Assembly: GCF_028453695.1 (NCBI RefSeq)
Contig: NC_135774.1
Span: 23,560,001 to 23,624,000 of the forward strand
Direction of reading: 5' to 3'
Length of the DNA stretch: 64,000 nucleotides
DNA from: Augochlora pura
Taxonomy: Eukaryota > Arthropoda > Insecta > Hymenoptera > Halictidae
Shown: positions 37,501 through 51,229 of the stretch, piece after piece
Layout: the number at the start of each line of letters is the position of its first letter
How positions within the stretch are numbered: the first letter of the stretch is position 1
The notes under the pieces: generated by a model
Seen by the model: only the letters and a program-made list of their open reading frames with translations
Database searches by the model: none
Told to the model about the DNA's origin: nothing
Made by a program: the position numbers and the translations under genes

Positions 37501-39768
37501 CTAGGCGCGGCGTGCCAGGTGCAATTTATACGTGTTGCATAAATTGAAATTAAGTGGCGTGGCTGCGGTTCCACCTGTGGTCAACCACGAGTGCACGAGT
37601 TACCGTGTACGGTACCATCATTTACCTCGTATTAAACTCTTTGCTACGGGGATCATCGTTCCTCCTATCCGCTACGTGTCCGTGGACTTGTACACGGTAA
37701 AATGTGGCCGACGTAAACCGCCGGAGCGTTCATTCAACTCACGAGCGAGCTCGCGATCGCTCTAATGTGTGCCGTTCGATTTACAATGCCGCCTTTGTGC
37801 TCCGAAAACTCTTTACCGTCGCGACTACGACCTTGATCCACGGCGTTAATGCGTCCGCGCAGCTTTTTACTTATTGCGTGAACGCAAGGTCGCGTTCTCT
37901 CCGCTCTCTCTCTCTCTCTCGCTTTCGCGTTTAACGGATAAGGTGGTCCCGAGCGGAGAATTCGTACCTCTAAAGTCCAATTGTATCACGTCGAGGTCCG
38001 CGATCACCATCGGCGGTTTCGAGGCAGTTTTCTCGTAATCGTTGAACCACTCGCATCGCAACCGCTTGGCTTCGTCCCAGACCTCCAGCAGGTCTTTGTC
38101 ATACTGCACGACAACGGTGTTCTCGTAGAACTGGCCGTGCATGTCCGGCTTGGTACCGCATCTACGGGCAAACGCAGTTTAGTTTCTCACTCAGCGTATC
38201 CGCGCGCCGCGGACTTTCCGCCCTTCGCTTATTTACGTCAGGTTATTTCTAAAATATCTAAAATAATAAGTCGGTATTGAGGTATACTGGAAGAGGCAAC
38301 GATTTTCTATAAGAATTTCGTGTCCTGCATTTGCTTCGGAAAACATGCGCTAAAACCTACACTACGTTGATCAGGTTCGCTTGTTCTATTAATACTACAT
38401 TTTCGAAAAAATGATTCGAATTATTCTGAAATTCTTATTCAGACATTTTCGTCAAATAGTACAATTTTAATATAACTTTGACATTACTTAATTCTGTCAA
38501 CCTGATCTACAGTATTACCATTTTATATGACTCAATAGCGCAGTTTATACGTATATGCAATTGAGTTTGTGTAACGGTTAACGTTCAAATCAAATAAAAC
38601 GATTATGTGAAAATTAAATAAAACGGTAATGTAAAAATTTGTTTCGAGGATATTATGTAACAATCTTGAATGATTCTCAGAGACATCACTGGAAAGAGAT
38701 TAAACTACCTATGAGAACTGTTTAACATAAGTCATCAACGAACTGCGGATTTTGGCAATAATGGTTAAATTGGATAATTGAAATACAAATAATATAATTA
38801 GTGGAAATATACGATTATAAATACGTCAGACGATTTTAACAATTTACTACGATCTGTTGAAATTGTAAAAATTATTGATAGAAGCAATTCGCTTTCTATT
38901 TCACTTCTGTGTCTTATTAGAACTATTAACCCTTTAGCGTATTTTAATTCGACTCCTGATTGAAATTTTTTACCAGTAATCTGTCAAGTGTAAATATTAT
39001 TTTGTTCTAAATACACGCGTTTCCTTTTCCTTTCAAGAAGTGATTGCAATAAGATAACTCGAGTAACAGCGGAGAAGCTGGTACGGCAAGTGGTTAAAAA
39101 GAGGAACACATTCTACATCGTTTGCAATTGACGCGAGCAATGTTTATTTTGCATACACATCCGCAATCAATTGTGGAACATAAAGTTACCATTGCGGCTA
39201 CTGAAATCGCGGCGCGAAGCGAAAAGTACAGTATCGGAGGTACAGATAGACACGGAGGAATCGGGCAGTTAATTGACAGTATCTAACAGCGATAACTAAT
39301 TCTCTCCGCGAGCCTCGCGAACCGAACGACTCCATCAGCGGGTTCAATTCAAAGCAATTACTCGCTGGTGAAATAATTTCTAGTTAAACCGAGGCCCTCG
39401 TCGAATCGCGTGTTATCTGACTCGCGCGGCGCGGCGAGCCAGGCTGCGCACAGATCCTGGCCGTAAAGATGTTTCGCTAGATGGATACAGTCCGGCGAAT
39501 CAATGGGAATCCCACGGTCTTACCTCGCGTAGGCTATTCGAAAGGAGAAGAAAGTCTGCCCGGTCGATGGCGGAACGTAGACGCATCGTGGATCGGCGTG
39601 CTGGCCCTTGGACGAGACTATGCCCTCGAAGGGTTGGGAGAACGATAGATGCACGTCCATGTGATCCTTTCCGCACATCACTTCGAGGGATTGTATGGCC
39701 GGCATCCCTTCTGGCCTCTCCAGCGGCCAAATGTCGCTGCTGCTACCGACTCTCTTCAAGCCAACCAC
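34505..39768 (-). CDS. ZP-domain transmembrane protein, miniature-like
   Basis: Six exons were read on the minus strand with matching phases: 39524-39768, 37968-38161, 37298-37420, 36968-37182, 36046-36429 and 34505-35071, giving 575 aa without the N-terminus. The ZP domain spans about residues 25-272 (CGKDHMDVHLSFSQPFEG, DNVDCWMEIQHGKGPW, CRHGCLDHC). An acidic, disordered, alternatively spliceable-looking stretch follows (about 273-387), then an RRKR furin-type site at 427-430, a membrane helix at about 490-513 and a cytoplasmic tail. The sequence resembles Drosophila miniature, recalled from memory, so the ortholog name is probable and not certain. The first exon shown starts at an acceptor (GCGCAG) and lacks a signal peptide; a candidate start exon is at 52138-52217. 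The gene is convergent with its paralog at 25316-30649. Family role: apical matrix linking epidermis to cuticle. Confidence 0.91.
38926..39097. mobile_element. TTAA-flanked MITE, degenerate copy
   Basis: The left end TTAACCCTTTAGCGTA and the right end in reverse (TTAACCACTTGCCGTA) form imperfect terminal repeats around 172 bp. It lies in the intron between the first two recognised exons of the miniature-like gene. Confidence 0.5.
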
Positions 39769-39790
39769 CTGCGCATTCAACGGACATACA

Positions 39791-39950
39791 TTTCGCTTGA
39801 CATTTTGTTACCATTTCGCTTGACTTTTTGTTACCATTTCGCTTGACTTTTTGTTACCATTTCGCTTGACTTTTGTTACCATTTCGCTTGACTTTTTGTT
39901 ACTATTTCGCTTGCTTTTTGTTACCATTTCGCTTGCCTTTCGTTACTATT
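39791..39950. repeat. Minisatellite, 23-bp unit, about 7 copies
   Basis: The unit TTTCGCTTGACTTTTTGTT plus ACCA is repeated with small deletions. It lies directly upstream (minus strand) of the miniature-like exon at 39768, so it occupies the branch-point and polypyrimidine zone of that intron. Confidence 0.8.
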
Positions 39951-40717
39951 TTTCGGTTATTCGCTTTTCGTTCGTCTTTCCCTTCTTTTTTCATTCACCG
40001 TGGATTTAACGACCCTCCCCCCTCTCCCCCCATATATTCCGCACCGGCCCCCTGTTTCCCGCCGACACCGAACACGCGACGCGGCTCTGTCCTCCTATCT
40101 TCTATACCCCTTTCGGCCGAGCGTGCGAAAAGTTACGCGTGTAAATCACGCGTTATAGCGGCCGTCAACGCTGGTCAGACCATTCTGTCAAAATTTATTA
40201 CGAGTTTAGAAATTCTTCGTGGTTCATGTCTGTATCTGCACGGAGTTGTTATACACATACACCGGCCCCGTACCGGCGTGATTTCATTAAACTATCGAGC
40301 GTGAAATCGCGAGATGGATGGGTATCAGGATGCGACTGACCTACTAAATTGATGGTTCGGGAAGGTGTACGCGGAATACCGCGAGCCGGGATCAGAAATA
40401 TCTGGGCTATCGCTTTATGGTGAAACTTTCTTGATTGATTCAAACGGCGGTTTAACGAACAGTTTCGAATTTCGAAGGAATTTCGCCCGTATTGTTCCCT
40501 CTATAGTAAAACAGAGTGTACCAAATCGCGAACGAATGTCTTCTCTATCGTAGAAACATGCATTTTTAACCTTTAATATAAATTAAATATTTAACATAAA
40601 TTTATTTACATTTTCCCGATGCGTTGTCGCGTAGATGAGAAATGTTTATTTTACCGTATATAGTTAAAGTTGTAATGATTACGACAACGCTTTAATATTT
40701 TTTTCTCTTAAACAGCA

Positions 40718-40965
40718 TTAACCCTTTGCACTCGAGTGACGACTCCGCGGCGCCATTAAAGTTATTGTAACACATTCCAAAATGATTTTTGTAGATATCG
40801 TCAAAGCTTCGATTAAAAAGATTGTTGAAAGTGTAACCGTTGTACGAATCAGGAGATTCAATTTCATACGCATAGAATGAATTTTGTTACATAAAATGAA
40901 AATATGAAAAGCCAAAAAATTATTTCAGATATGCAGTTGAAACGGCTTCGAGTGCAAAGGGTTAA
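40718..40965. mobile_element. TTAA-flanked MITE with perfect 18-bp terminal repeats
   Basis: Both ends read TTAACCCTTTGCACTCGA inward without mismatch. It is 248 bp, AT-rich inside and has no ORF. Ends beginning CCC next to a TTAA target are typical of the piggyBac superfamily (family knowledge). It is closely related to the copy at 59875-60119. Confidence 0.8.
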
Positions 40966-42882
40966 TTGAAAAATGTGGCCGATTCGACGGTATTTAGAAT
41001 ATCGTTTCGATAGGCTTTAAATTCGTCAGAAAGATGAGAGACCGCAGAGGTTACTTTTGCGTCTTGATTCGCCCGTATCTGCCCGCTTCGTAAATTGTTA
41101 CCACTAAAAATCTGTATAACGGGGCGCTTTATATTCAATCTGGATAGCAGTGTCTCGGTGTTTTGCGCTATAAATCGATCGACGGCATAACTCGAATCTA
41201 TAAGACGGCCGAGAGATCGTCGAAGATTAAAGCGCAGCCGTGGAGCGGTTCGGTCGGTGCGATTAGAGGATACAATCTAAGTTTCGCGGCGCGGCGCGCG
41301 CCGGCGTTGAACGAATCTGATAATATAACAGGACGGCGGATGCTTCGGTATAGTTACCTAGATCTGTATAATCGTTGTAAAAATTTTACGAGGTTAGTGA
41401 CGCTCTGATAATCGGGACGGCGCTCACGACGGAGGTGTATCCTGATTGTAAATCTTCCGCGCGCCTATGGCAGATGTACTGTAAGCGCGCGACGTATATT
41501 ATATTCTCGCTGAAATACATTGTAATTAGAAGACGCGTAGAATATCGCCGACATGTAGTATTTCTTAACCGGATGCTTTGAACACGAATGTAGATAAGCG
41601 GCGGATTTGCATTTTCGTTGCGGCGCGGAAAACGATTTTACGCGATAAAATATAAATAAACGAAAGAAAGTACGCCGTCGTAAATCCGGAGAGGCAATTA
41701 CGGGGCGACTTTGTAGCGGCGCGATGTATAATTCGATTTGACGTACGGGAGCTGTAAATGAGATTCGACGTAAATCGTTCGACATCTGTTGCTTCGCAAA
41801 TAAATATATACACTGACGTTGTGCTTCGCTAAATTGAAACCATTACGCGTTGGAAAATCTTGATTTATCGCGAGATTATTCAATTCGTGATATAAATAAA
41901 ATGCGAGTGATACGATCGGAAGGACGTTCGTCTGATACAGATTTAATACAAAGCTACCACAATAATGTAAATAATAGATATTCATTCTTTCCAGCGTATT
42001 TCTTCATTTTAGCCAGACGGAGTATGCGTATGCATCGATTACATTAGCGTACAAGATTAGCACGCAACAAATAACGCTAATCGCGTCTAATTTTTCAACC
42101 GGTTGTTCAACGATCCGAATCGAATGTAAATTCTGAATGAAATTACACGTTATCCAGTTTCGTACGAACGCGTGCATCGACGGCACTTAGGTTCTGCTGT
42201 AACCATTGCGTTAACCCGATCCGTATTTTATCTGAATCGATTTCCGCAAGAATCCGAGACATCTTAAGCACGCCGACGGGAGGATAGGTAACAAGTGCCG
42301 TAATAGATGCGGCATCGTTCATTACACGTACCGTTCAACGCATAGGAGGTTCCCTGTCGTGAATCGCGAAGTTATTATCGTGTATACACCCACTACAAGC
42401 CGCCACCACCATGTAGATCATCGACGGGACGGGTCCGCGCGCCGTGCCCCGAGAGAACCTGCACGCGGCTGCGAGATCCGTCGAAAAGGAAAAAAAAAAC
42501 GGCAAACGAACTGACAGTCTTTCAAGCGGCCCGTTGCCAACCAACAGAAAACGAACGAGATGCAAATCACGTAACAGCTACGAAACCACCGAGCGCGCGC
42601 GAGACCTTCTACCGCGGTCGTATCTTCCCAACAAAGCTATTCCGCGTATCTTTATACTCTAACAGCGGCCATAACTGTCTCATTTCACTTATTGTAAATC
42701 CTCGCGGCAATATAGTTGTAGCAACGATGTATTTACACGGCTACAGCTTTACGATCGAACGGGATTGTAAAAATGTCCCGTCCATTTTTACGCAGATCTC
42801 TTTGATCCTTCGATCATACGGTCGTCGACGGTAGAGCATCTTCAGCCGTTTGTTAGGTTATGTCAGGTTATGTGTACAGCTG

Positions 42883-43418
42883 TTGGGTCGGCAACTAAGT
42901 AATTCGCGGATTCAAAATAAGAAGGAAAATTCAATTCTTTTGCTTAAAAATATAAGTTTACTCAATTAGACAAATCAATTTTGACGATGCCTTTCTTTCA
43001 AGGCTTTTAATATATTGTATGTAACATAAAAATCGTGCTTGCGATGATTGCTGTTTTGGAAATAATGTAATAAAATATGTCTGAAACCCGCGCCTTGCCT
43101 TTCCATCCTCAAACTGTAATAAAAACGAAAGTAAATAATTAATCGGTGCAATTTTCATACTAAATGAAAGGTGAAAGTCCAAACAGCTAGAAAACAATAT
43201 AGATCAGGTGCTTTGATCCTGCCCTTTTGGAAATAATACAATAAAATATGTCTAAAATGCGCTTCTTGTCCTTCAATTTTCAGACAGTGATAAAATCGAA
43301 ACTAAATAACTAATCGGCACAATTTTCTTACTAAATTGAAGATGAAAGTCTAGGCGGTAAGAAAACAATATAACTTAATTACTTTACAAAATCCGTAATC
43401 ACTTAATTGCCAACCCAA
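42883..43418. mobile_element. Deleted mariner (non-autonomous) with internal duplication
   Basis: The ends TTGGGTCGGCAACTAAGT and, in reverse, TTGGGTTGGCAATTAAGT are typical mariner terminal repeats, about 28 bp imperfect. It is 536 bp without an intact transposase. Inside, two diverged copies of a unit of about 170 bp lie in tandem (starting near 43054 and 43225). Confidence 0.7.
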
Positions 43419-43468
43419 TACATTATCGTTAAATGTTAGGTTATGTCAGTTTTCGGGGAGCGGCTAAC

Positions 43469-43580
43469 AACAGTGTGGCAATTGATTCGAAGGACGACTA
43501 ACAGTGTGGTAATAGATTCGAAGGACGACTAACAGTATGGCAATAGATTCGAAGGACGACTAATCGTGTGGCAATAATTT
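43469..43580. repeat. Minisatellite, 31-bp unit, about 3.6 copies
   Basis: Copies of ACAGTGTGGCAATAGATTCG plus AAGGACGACTA occur in tandem, the last one degraded. Confidence 0.75.
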
Positions 43581-43853
43581 CAAAGGAACATGCTACTTTC
43601 GAAATGTGTATTGATTCGAAGTAATCGAGGAGACCATATATTTGATAGCAAAAATTTGGTCGCTTTATCATAACCCTCGCAACGCGGTGGCTAGATTAAT
43701 TTTGGCGCAGGTTGTTTAAATCTCGATCGCGAAATTTTCGTTGATCGAATAAAATAAATATAATTTAAAAAGGTCAACAAGCCTATCTATAAGAAATATC
43801 TTCAAAAATACATCACAATCTCATTTTCATTAATCGTAATTTTCTAAATATAT

Positions 43854-44104
43854 TTAACCCCTTGCACTAGAATGACGAGTCAGGCTCGTGACGAACGTTT
43901 CGCGAACGACTCGACAACTATGGCTGCCAATCATTTCTATTAAATCGAAACAAAATGTGAATCCCCTGTCATCGAAATCTGGGAATGTAAATAAATGAAG
44001 ACAAATCGAGAAACAAAAATAATTTCGTCACATCGAGGAAATTATTCGGAACGAAACAGTCGTAATCAACGTAGCTCCGAGAAGGGTAATAGTGCAAGGG
44101 TTAA
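43854..44104. mobile_element. TTAA-flanked MITE
   Basis: Ends TTAACCCCTTGCACTA and, in reverse, TTAACCCTTGCACTA. It is 251 bp. A 15-bp near-palindrome ACGAGTCAGGCTCGT sits at 43875-43889, close to the left end, and is shared with three other copies. Confidence 0.75.
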
Positions 44105-44155
44105 AGCGGTACTATTTTTTATTCCTGCTTGTTTTTTCTTACTCGGTATTTTTTT

Positions 44156-44244
44156 AGACAGTTTAATATAATATTTTAGACAGTTTAATATAATATTTTA
44201 GACAGTTTAATATAATATTTTAGACAGTTTAATATAATTTTTCA
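44156..44244. repeat. Minisatellite, 22-bp unit, 4 copies
   Basis: AGACAGTTTAATATAATATT plus TT is repeated four times, the last with changes near its end. It follows a TTAA MITE (43854-44104). Confidence 0.8.
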
Positions 44245-47200
44245 GACATAGAATTGGATTTCGTTGCATCAGAATTCACCTCGAACTACGAAGCAAGGAG
44301 ATCGATCGATTCAACGATTTTTGACATTCCGCGTTGAAAAACCAATGATTAGGATGGGTCGGGTTCGAGGATCGCAGCTTCCAGGAACAGCCGGAATTTC
44401 GAAGTCGGTGTAACATTCTCGTTACGGTGGCGGCAGTTTTTTCGCTGGCGACGCGCAGCGTCACGGCACCGCGCGATACCCGGTGGCGGAGCGATCCTAG
44501 AACCACGGATGGCAGGAAAGTCCGGGGTAGAGCCGGTACAGGCCGTGGGAGATTAGGCGTGTTTGTCCCGAGGATTTCTAGAAATGTCTCTGCTCTGCGT
44601 GCATTCTTCAGTACGTCTTTGGGCGTATTACCTCGAACCCGCGTGTACTCGCACATACACACATACACACAGAGAGAAGAATGGCCGGCCGGGCAGAGCC
44701 GCAGAAAATCCGCGACACGTACGCGTTAGCTCGCTAGCGAGCGAGCGAGCGAGCGCGCGCTCGTCGCTGATGGAAGGTGTTCCCCGCGTGTACGCCGGTG
44801 CTCTCGCGCAATGCTGTAACGGGAGAGGCGTCTTTACCGCTGCATTAACGGTCGCCGTTTTTCGCGCAAGTGAAAACAAGTTTCTGCGCTCTTACAATCG
44901 CACTGTTAAATGACAACGTTTCATTAGAAATGATTACGCACCTGGCATACGCACCGGGGCTGCGGGTCGCGCGTGTGTGCGCGTCCAGGTACGTGCTGTC
45001 GCGGACCGAGCCTTGTTTTTCCACGGACATCGTCTTGCTGCGCGACTCGATTCATGCCTTCGTGCCCGGTATCGAGGATCGACCGGACACCGGCGGGCAA
45101 CGGTTTTAGCCGCTCCACGGTCCTGATTGTACGCAAATCACCATTTAGGATATCGTTCGCAGCCTCTCCTCTCGCCTCTCTGTTTCCCGACGCTTTCTCG
45201 TTCGTCGAACAGAGTCAAACCTATTCGCGGTTCGAATAGCAAAGCGAACGTCTCTTGAGCACGCTACGAAACGAAACGTCGATGCAATGTAAAATGTCTT
45301 CGTGAAATACGCGTTCGTTACAGCGCAGCTCGTTGATGGTTCCGTGGAAACAATGCTTTTTAGCGTCGATGTCCTAAATGGTGTTTCTTCTTCCCTTTTT
45401 TCAGCGCCATTGACGTCGGACAATGTAATAACGTCAATTGGTTTTCTCTTTAGCGTGTCGGCAATGATATCTGCTCGTTTATGACGATTACCGTTGATGC
45501 AGCATAGTAAATGATGATAGTGAAACTCAAATTATACCTATCTCTGCAATCTGCCGTAGGGGTAGTTCGTTCAACGAGGTCGAAACAATCTTCGTTCAGG
45601 TTCCTCGTTTCTTCTCACGACCATTGACATCGATAAAATGTATGTCTCTTCATTTTTTTTTGGTCGTTACTCTTTTTTTTTAGCATGCTTCAACCGATTC
45701 TTCCAAGTAAATTCACGGGAAAGAATATGTTTTCTTTTTTCGAAGACGCGACGGTAGGTGCTAACAAGAAAATAGAGTAGCACGTCACGGAGTTCGTTCG
45801 TTCATGTATAAATCTTTCGCAGGCTCATTCGCGTGTATTAATGCGGCCGCTGCTGCAAAAATGCGTGAGCACACAGCACGTGACGCCTTGTCCGAGGCGC
45901 TGTCAGACTAAGCCGTGAAAGAGTTAATATGTTTAAAGTGTGCTACGTGCTAAAATGCTCATTTGCTTGTTTCCACCAGCGGTTGTAAGATACTCAGCGT
46001 GGAATTAAATTACGTTTCGCGGAGGCTCGTTAATTTCCTTCGAATCACTTTATAATAATAAATAATTTTCTCTTTGTTACTATAACTATTTATTAGGACT
46101 CATTTAGGGCACTATTTGGGACACATTTGTCGGGGAAAGTAGCCTGATTCGTGCCTTGACTTAAGTTGAAACGCCATTAGAAAGAATACTTTTTCTAGTT
46201 TTATTAGTAGAATTACTTATAAATTTTGATTTGAACCTTGTCTAAGTTATTTAGAAAGAAATATTCAGGTCAGAAATATTTACGATACAATTGAGCAGTT
46301 GAAATAAAAATCGACGAAGACGTCAGGAGAATTTAAGAATATTGGTGCCTTTGGTTTTCATTCGAGTATAATTCACTTTGTATCTGTCGAATAAGATATG
46401 TTAGATTTTCGTATTTAAACATAAACGAAATGAAAGAATAAACAAGTTTACTAAGCCTTATTCGACAAATATAAAATCAGTTATGCCGGAAGACAATGCG
46501 ATTTGGTAAAGTCGCAGTAATCGGTTCCATAACCTCATTAAGTCTCCTGAATTACCTAGAAAAATACATTTTTATTTAACTTCCGTTTCTTACATTAAAT
46601 TTCGACAAATTCTCCTTCACACGAAGAATTCTAGTTGTTATTGAAAATTTCGCTGGCCCCGTGATTCAGTCGATGGAGAAAAAGGGCACGCGATTCTTGA
46701 AGTTCAGAAAATTGTCCAACATTATATCTCTGCTATTTATCAAAATCGGGCTTGCGCGCCTGAACGTGAAACGAATTTCGAACGATATTTATATTACACG
46801 GGGCCAGACCGGGGGCAATTCGCTGGATACAGGAGGCTTTACGATTTCACAGCAGTGCGTTACAACGGCGAATGTATCAGTATTCCGAGTTACTCGAACG
46901 TGAGGCACGCCGGTAGGTGAGTTTCCCATCGTGGCTCTTCTGGCATTCGAATACTAATGCCCGTCTCTCTGTGCTCGATTGTACTCTTCGTGACACGCGG
47001 AAATAGCTTCCACCGGTGCTCGCTTATGCATCGTCCCTCCGCTCAAGACAAGCTTCTATTTCTTTGTGTCACGTTCTATCGAGCGGATACCAATAAAGAT
47101 TCCGCCGGTTGCTCATATTAGAAACCGTACCCCCCCCCCCCCGTCCGTTTTACTTTTCCCGTCGCAGTCGCGCGTTATTATTTGAGGATCAAAGATTCGC

Positions 47201-49197
47201 ATGAATGGTCTTCTACAGCATCCGCCGATGTCTCTTGCTCGTACCTCTTTCCCTCGACTGATTGCCGGAGGATTTTCTATGGTATAATAAGGATACTTCG
47301 AATTCCGTAGATACTTCTGCAGAACGGTTCGCGGAAATCCACCGGTTTCCGTTCACCTGTCCCGCGTATTATGCAATCTGTTCAATGGATCCTGTTCGTC
47401 ATTCATTTGTATTTTCGATTCAATGGAAAATGTAAATCTGTTGTTTGCTTTTATACCAGTCATTATTATTGTCGATATCATTATTATTATTATTTAGTTA
47501 GTATTTATGGCTTCAAATTCTTTGTTACAGAGATAATAAAGAACGTAACACATTATGCTCGTAGTCAACGATGAAAGCAATAAAATAAGATATAAGCGGA
47601 TGCTACAAGATTAACTTACCTAGTTAAATATGATGTTTCAAATTCATAATAGAATGTTTGAAATCGAAAAATGCGCGATGGAAGTTCTAAATCGGTGTAA
47701 GGCAGTTACTTTAATCTTTTGAGGTTATATTATAATAATTATACTCAGATAATACCGATTTTAAAACTTACAAACATCTAGGATAGAAATTCGCTTGCTT
47801 TCTGTTTTAAATACTATGAAATTTGTTATTTCACAACGCTTACGTTGGACGTATTTGTCTCGAATATAAGACTATAAATAAAATGTGATTCATTAACGAG
47901 ACATTTGATGTAACATAAATTGTCACTTCACCAGTTGATAAATTTTATACAGAATAGAAATAATCGTTAATTGCCAGATTTAGGATTTATTGTAGGATGT
48001 AACTGTTTGATAAATCATTTTAATGCTACCAAATATTTACTCGTCTCGTGTATAATACTTTGCACTTCATCTGCTGATTTTTTGATGAATTCATCAAATC
48101 TGCAGGCGGGTGGCTATAATCTCAGTTGTGTGATTGGACTATCCATTTATTAAATACTAACTATTATACTGTAATTGGATTTCTATTATGTTGATTAAAA
48201 TGACGAATAAATCTATATATATTTATCAAATTAATTAACCTGTTAAATAGTCAAAATTCGACGAAAAAAATTCCTACAAAACAGAAGCAACTTAATTATT
48301 CAAAAGGAAAATAAAGCAGCTCGATAAAAAATTTATATTGATCACAGTGAGCGATATTTTTGCAATTCAATAACCCCAGTGAAATTCGAGTTATTCGAAT
48401 ATACTGCAACAAAAATAAACTTCGTAAACCAGTCAATAATTCCATATTATCCGTGCACACTGTATTCGCCTAACAGCTACACGTTCAAAAACGTCGAAAA
48501 CCGCAGCCGCTCGGCAAGTGTTAATTACCATCGACAATATCGTAGAGGATCACCGGCAAACAGAAGTTCGGCCGGTCAATTAAGCGACTCGTTAAACGGA
48601 ATGAAAGGAAGTCCGCGCCGCAGCCGCGAGGAAGTTCGGAAGTCGGTCAATTTCTAATCTAAAAGTCGAAGAGAATCGCACAAGTGTCGTCCGTTTTATG
48701 TATTCGTCGACTGAATAAAGTCCGCCGCTGAGTTTTTCCCGAGGCGTGCGCCGCGGAAAAGGTTACGCGATCGTTTCTCGGAACGAAGAATAAATCCGGC
48801 AGCGGCGAACAATATGGTCGCGGAAGCGCATAAATTCGCAAGCGCGCAGGCACGCGAAGGGGCGACGCGGCGCGTTTCCTGCGCGGAGACCGCAATAAGA
48901 GAGGTCTCACTCCGCCAGTCGCAATATAACGTCGTGGGGGCAATAGGTTGTGCAGGGGTCCTGAATAACTTTCCGACGCGGCAGGTGCAGAGGGGAGGGC
49001 CGGGCGAAAAGAAGGTCGTAAGACACGGGTAACGGTACTTAGAGTAGGCAATATCCGCTTGTAAGTCGCCGCGTCTCCCGCTGCGTCATCGCATTGTCAT
49101 CGAACTATGACGAATTTCTCGTCGGGAGCCGTTTCACGACCGGGCACACCGACATGCTGCAGCTCGCATGCCGTCCCAGTCGCGAGAACCGAGCTCC

Positions 49198-49240
49198 AGC
49201 TCTCTCTCTCTCTCTCTCTCTCTTGCTCTCTTGCTCTCTC
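49198..49240. repeat. (TC)n microsatellite
   Basis: CT run with TTGC interruptions in the gene-poor region. Confidence 0.85.
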
Positions 49241-51229
49241 TGTTCTCGCGATTTCTCGTTCTGAACGGTACCTTTACTTATTAGAGTTTGACTCCTCTAA
49301 GCCCGTTAGCCTTTAATTAAAGGATCCACGAGCGGACGCGGCGTCAGCAAACATACTTGAAATTATAGCTACCATTATCGGAATTGGTGGCCGAATCGCT
49401 GCACGATCTACGGCTTAATTGGCCGACGAAAGGAAGGGCCCTGCCAGATAAGAGAGTGAACCGGCCGTGAGCCGTGCGAATGGGTGGTGTAATGGCCGCG
49501 GATTTGCGTTCCGACATTTTAAGTGTCGGTTAACGCCGTTTTACAGGATTTCAGAAATTCTTGCGATCGCGTGCCACACCGGCTTTCGACGCGCAAGCAT
49601 CGATTCCGTGTCTCCGCATTAAACCTTTGCCCGGCACCATTATCTTCGTTACGACGATTAGAGAATTTTCCCGATTCCGAGGATTCCATAAATGAAAAAG
49701 AATATTTATTAAAGAGAATAGAATTTGATCCGGACTTAAACGATGCGATAAGATTCGTGCTCAACGGGTTATTTCTAGAAATCCTCATCGCGAGTACAGC
49801 GAAGGGCTAATCGAAGTTTAAAGCAGCTCGATGAAACCATTAGACCGTTTCATTCCTTTTCGTTCGCATCGGAATTGTATATTTTATTCCAATAGTTGCA
49901 GCCATGCGATTTGGTTATGTTCGTAATAAGAGAACAGGGTAAATCGTCCATTTTTCTCTTTGTAATAGTAATTTACAGGGTTTCTTGCAATTGAAAAATT
50001 TGCACATGCAGTGATATCTATCGTAAGGACAAAGTGTGCGGGCTTGTACTTCTGCATGCAATTGCTGGACTCTGGATTTTATGCACGGCTAAAAAATCGA
50101 CCGAATCAATCGTCGAAGATGGAAGAACTTAATATTTTAACGACCGGTAGCCTATAAATCGGCTATTTCCCCTAATCGGTTGCAATAATAACCATTAATT
50201 CTGTATCAATTATCATGATAAATGTGTTAGATTGTACTACAACCTTCAATATTATTATATAACTTTTACATATTAAATATCTTTCGCGATCAATAAGATA
50301 AATAAACTCAAAATAGAAACGAAAATATTTACGACCGGTCGATAAAGGGTTAAAAATATTCTCGCGATCTTCCGAACGGGTTGGAATTATTGAAAGAAGA
50401 AATACAGTTTGATTTCTGTCGTATACAATCGAGTCGGAGAATTTTTATTCCGCATAATGATACGCAGGCCTGGCAATTACCATTCTAATTCAAGTTCCAT
50501 TAACAGCTGCCGCGGCACCGACGGTAGGCTGAAGCGATTCATTCAAGACCCCGCTTTGCACACTAACAAAGTGGTCCGTGGAGCACAAAACGAATTATCG
50601 TATAGAACATAAAAGATCGTTTCCATTATTCAAACGATGTCCACGGAAAGTGGCATCTTCGCATCCGCGAAAAAAGAAAACAATGTATTCAGCGATCGAG
50701 TGCCCCGACTATCGCACGCGGAGAGCGTAAAGTCGGCGGCCAGGAAGCCCGACCAACTTTTATCCGGTCCGCGTACGATACCTATTCGCTGGAATCGTAA
50801 TTAAAATTTCTATATAGACGTTTCCCATGCAGGCTTTATATAGGCTAACCGTTAGGTCAATATTGAATTACATTTTCCATGTGGGTCTGTACGCGCTCGT
50901 ATCGCCGTCCGTCCGTCCGTCCGCGTGTACCATCTTACGTAATGGTAGGCCGTAGGTATGCCCCGGACCCTGTCGGCCACAATAGCCTCCACGCCACTTC
51001 GGTCCCATCGGGTACGTAACATTCGGGTGGCACAAGCGCGGCCCGCGCGATAATTAGCCGGTGTAATCTGATCCAACGCAAGCGAATCCTTTTTTCGGAT
51101 CGCGGTACTCGCGGAACCATACCGGGTACATGAATTAATTATTAAGTCGTTTACCCACGGAATCCGTAATTCCTTTCGTATATTTGCGTTAGGCGGATCG
51201 CCCGGCCACGTTCTCCGATTCAAAGTTAA

